Assembly (NCBI RefSeq): GCF_964204645.1
Contig: NC_134026.1
Location: forward strand, 22,524,650-22,588,649
Reading direction: 5' to 3'
Length of the DNA: 64,000 bases
DNA from: Tubulanus polymorphus
Lineage: Eukaryota; Nemertea; Palaeonemertea; Tubulaniformes; Tubulanidae
The notes under the pieces are model-generated. The model did not search any database, was not told the origin of the DNA, and saw only the letters and a list, made by a program, of their open reading frames with translations. Positions 63,423 to 64,000 of this stretch are shown here, one piece after another (within the stretch, counting starts at the first letter, position 1; every line of letters begins with the position of its first letter). Both the position numbers and the translations under genes were made by a program.

Positions 63423-64000
63423 CTGTATAAAGAAGATAACTTTCAATTATACATAGGCTCCCTACATATGATGGCTCAATAACCAAACTAAACAACATAT
63501 TTTTTGCAGTCAAAATATCATTCCCATATCCAACCCAAACTGTGCACAATTTTCTAGAAAAATACAAATCTATAAATACTGTATCAATTTGGCACCTGCA
63601 ACAAAATCGATTAAAAAAATCGGATTAAATCTCACAAGCCATGATTGATTTTTATCAATATTGTTTAACCAACAAAAAATGCATCATCGATAGTTCTAAT
63701 TATTATAAGAGTTCTTTACTCGTATATTTGCAATCTGTTCGCGCCAGGTGTTTCGACATACACATGCTCGATGCTGATTGGTGAAACAGGAAAGTATCAA
63801 CTGCTGCTACTATTTAACCAGAAGTCTGATTAATCCGTCAATCAATAACCACTATATGAATGAACCGGTTTAAACGCACATAACCAGACATGTTTGCTGT
63901 TCATTGATGAAAATATGATGACAAATTATTCAGATTTAAGTCCACGGCAAAATAATAACTTCTCCAAGCAGTCACTCTCAAATTTCACCGTTTATTAGAG
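63423..64000. other. Window end, no supported exon
   Basis: About 580 bp upstream of the first visible C19orf44-like exon. Upstream coding exons or the promoter may lie here or past the window, but I could not identify a start codon or further exon with confidence. Confidence 0.4.

Overview
This window is nuclear DNA from an animal, most likely an invertebrate bilaterian. All genes are split by GT-AG introns, intergenic DNA is AT-rich and full of short inverted-repeat elements, and the protein set (TRAF, strumpellin, RAD23, syntaxin, selenoprotein M) is metazoan. I could not fix the phylum. I assembled gene models by hand by matching splice phases, and nearly every intron listed keeps the frame and gives a protein of the family's expected length. 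Untranslated exons were not determined.

Layout, left to right: (1) 2262-10035 (+), a full TRAF adaptor with RING, TRAF zinc fingers, short coiled coil and MATH/TRAF-C; intron 1 holds a large AAC/GAT repeat array. (2) 11816-14126 (+), a second TRAF-C gene with no RING or zinc fingers, a tandem relative with an unrelated N-terminus. (3) 14993-16890 (-), C11orf54/PTD012-type ester hydrolase. (4) 18075-20995 (+), a short tRNase Z of the type best known from plants; its first intron carries nested foldback elements. (5) 21667-23546 (+), selenoprotein M with two tandem alternative exons, each with an in-frame TGA. (6) 27517-32448 (-), RAD23. (7) 33072-33959 (-), an intron-containing linker histone resembling oocyte-type H1. 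(8) 34934-37062 (+), a MAM-like/LDLa single-pass membrane protein. (9) 39131-46151 (+), WASHC5/strumpellin in 25 coding exons. (10) 46152-53197, a gene-poor block full of repeats and palindromes. (11) 53198-57283 (+), a syntaxin 7/12-like SNARE with two alternative membrane-anchor exons. (12) 59933-63422 (-), a C19orf44-like protein whose 5' end is not visible.

The genes do not form one pathway. They are ordinary neighbours covering immune signalling, tRNA processing, ER redox, proteasome delivery/DNA repair, chromatin and endosomal traffic (WASH complex and endosomal syntaxin).

The strongest unusual signals are the duplicated selenocysteine exons of selenoprotein M, the two terminal membrane-anchor exons of the syntaxin, the RING-less TRAF relative, the plant-type tRNase Z, and several structured DNA elements. 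The latter include a 600-bp palindromic foldback with a 6-bp target duplication, a nested inverted-repeat element flanked by an 18-bp duplication, a row of four hairpins, and a 172-bp tandem repeat carrying exon-like cassettes.
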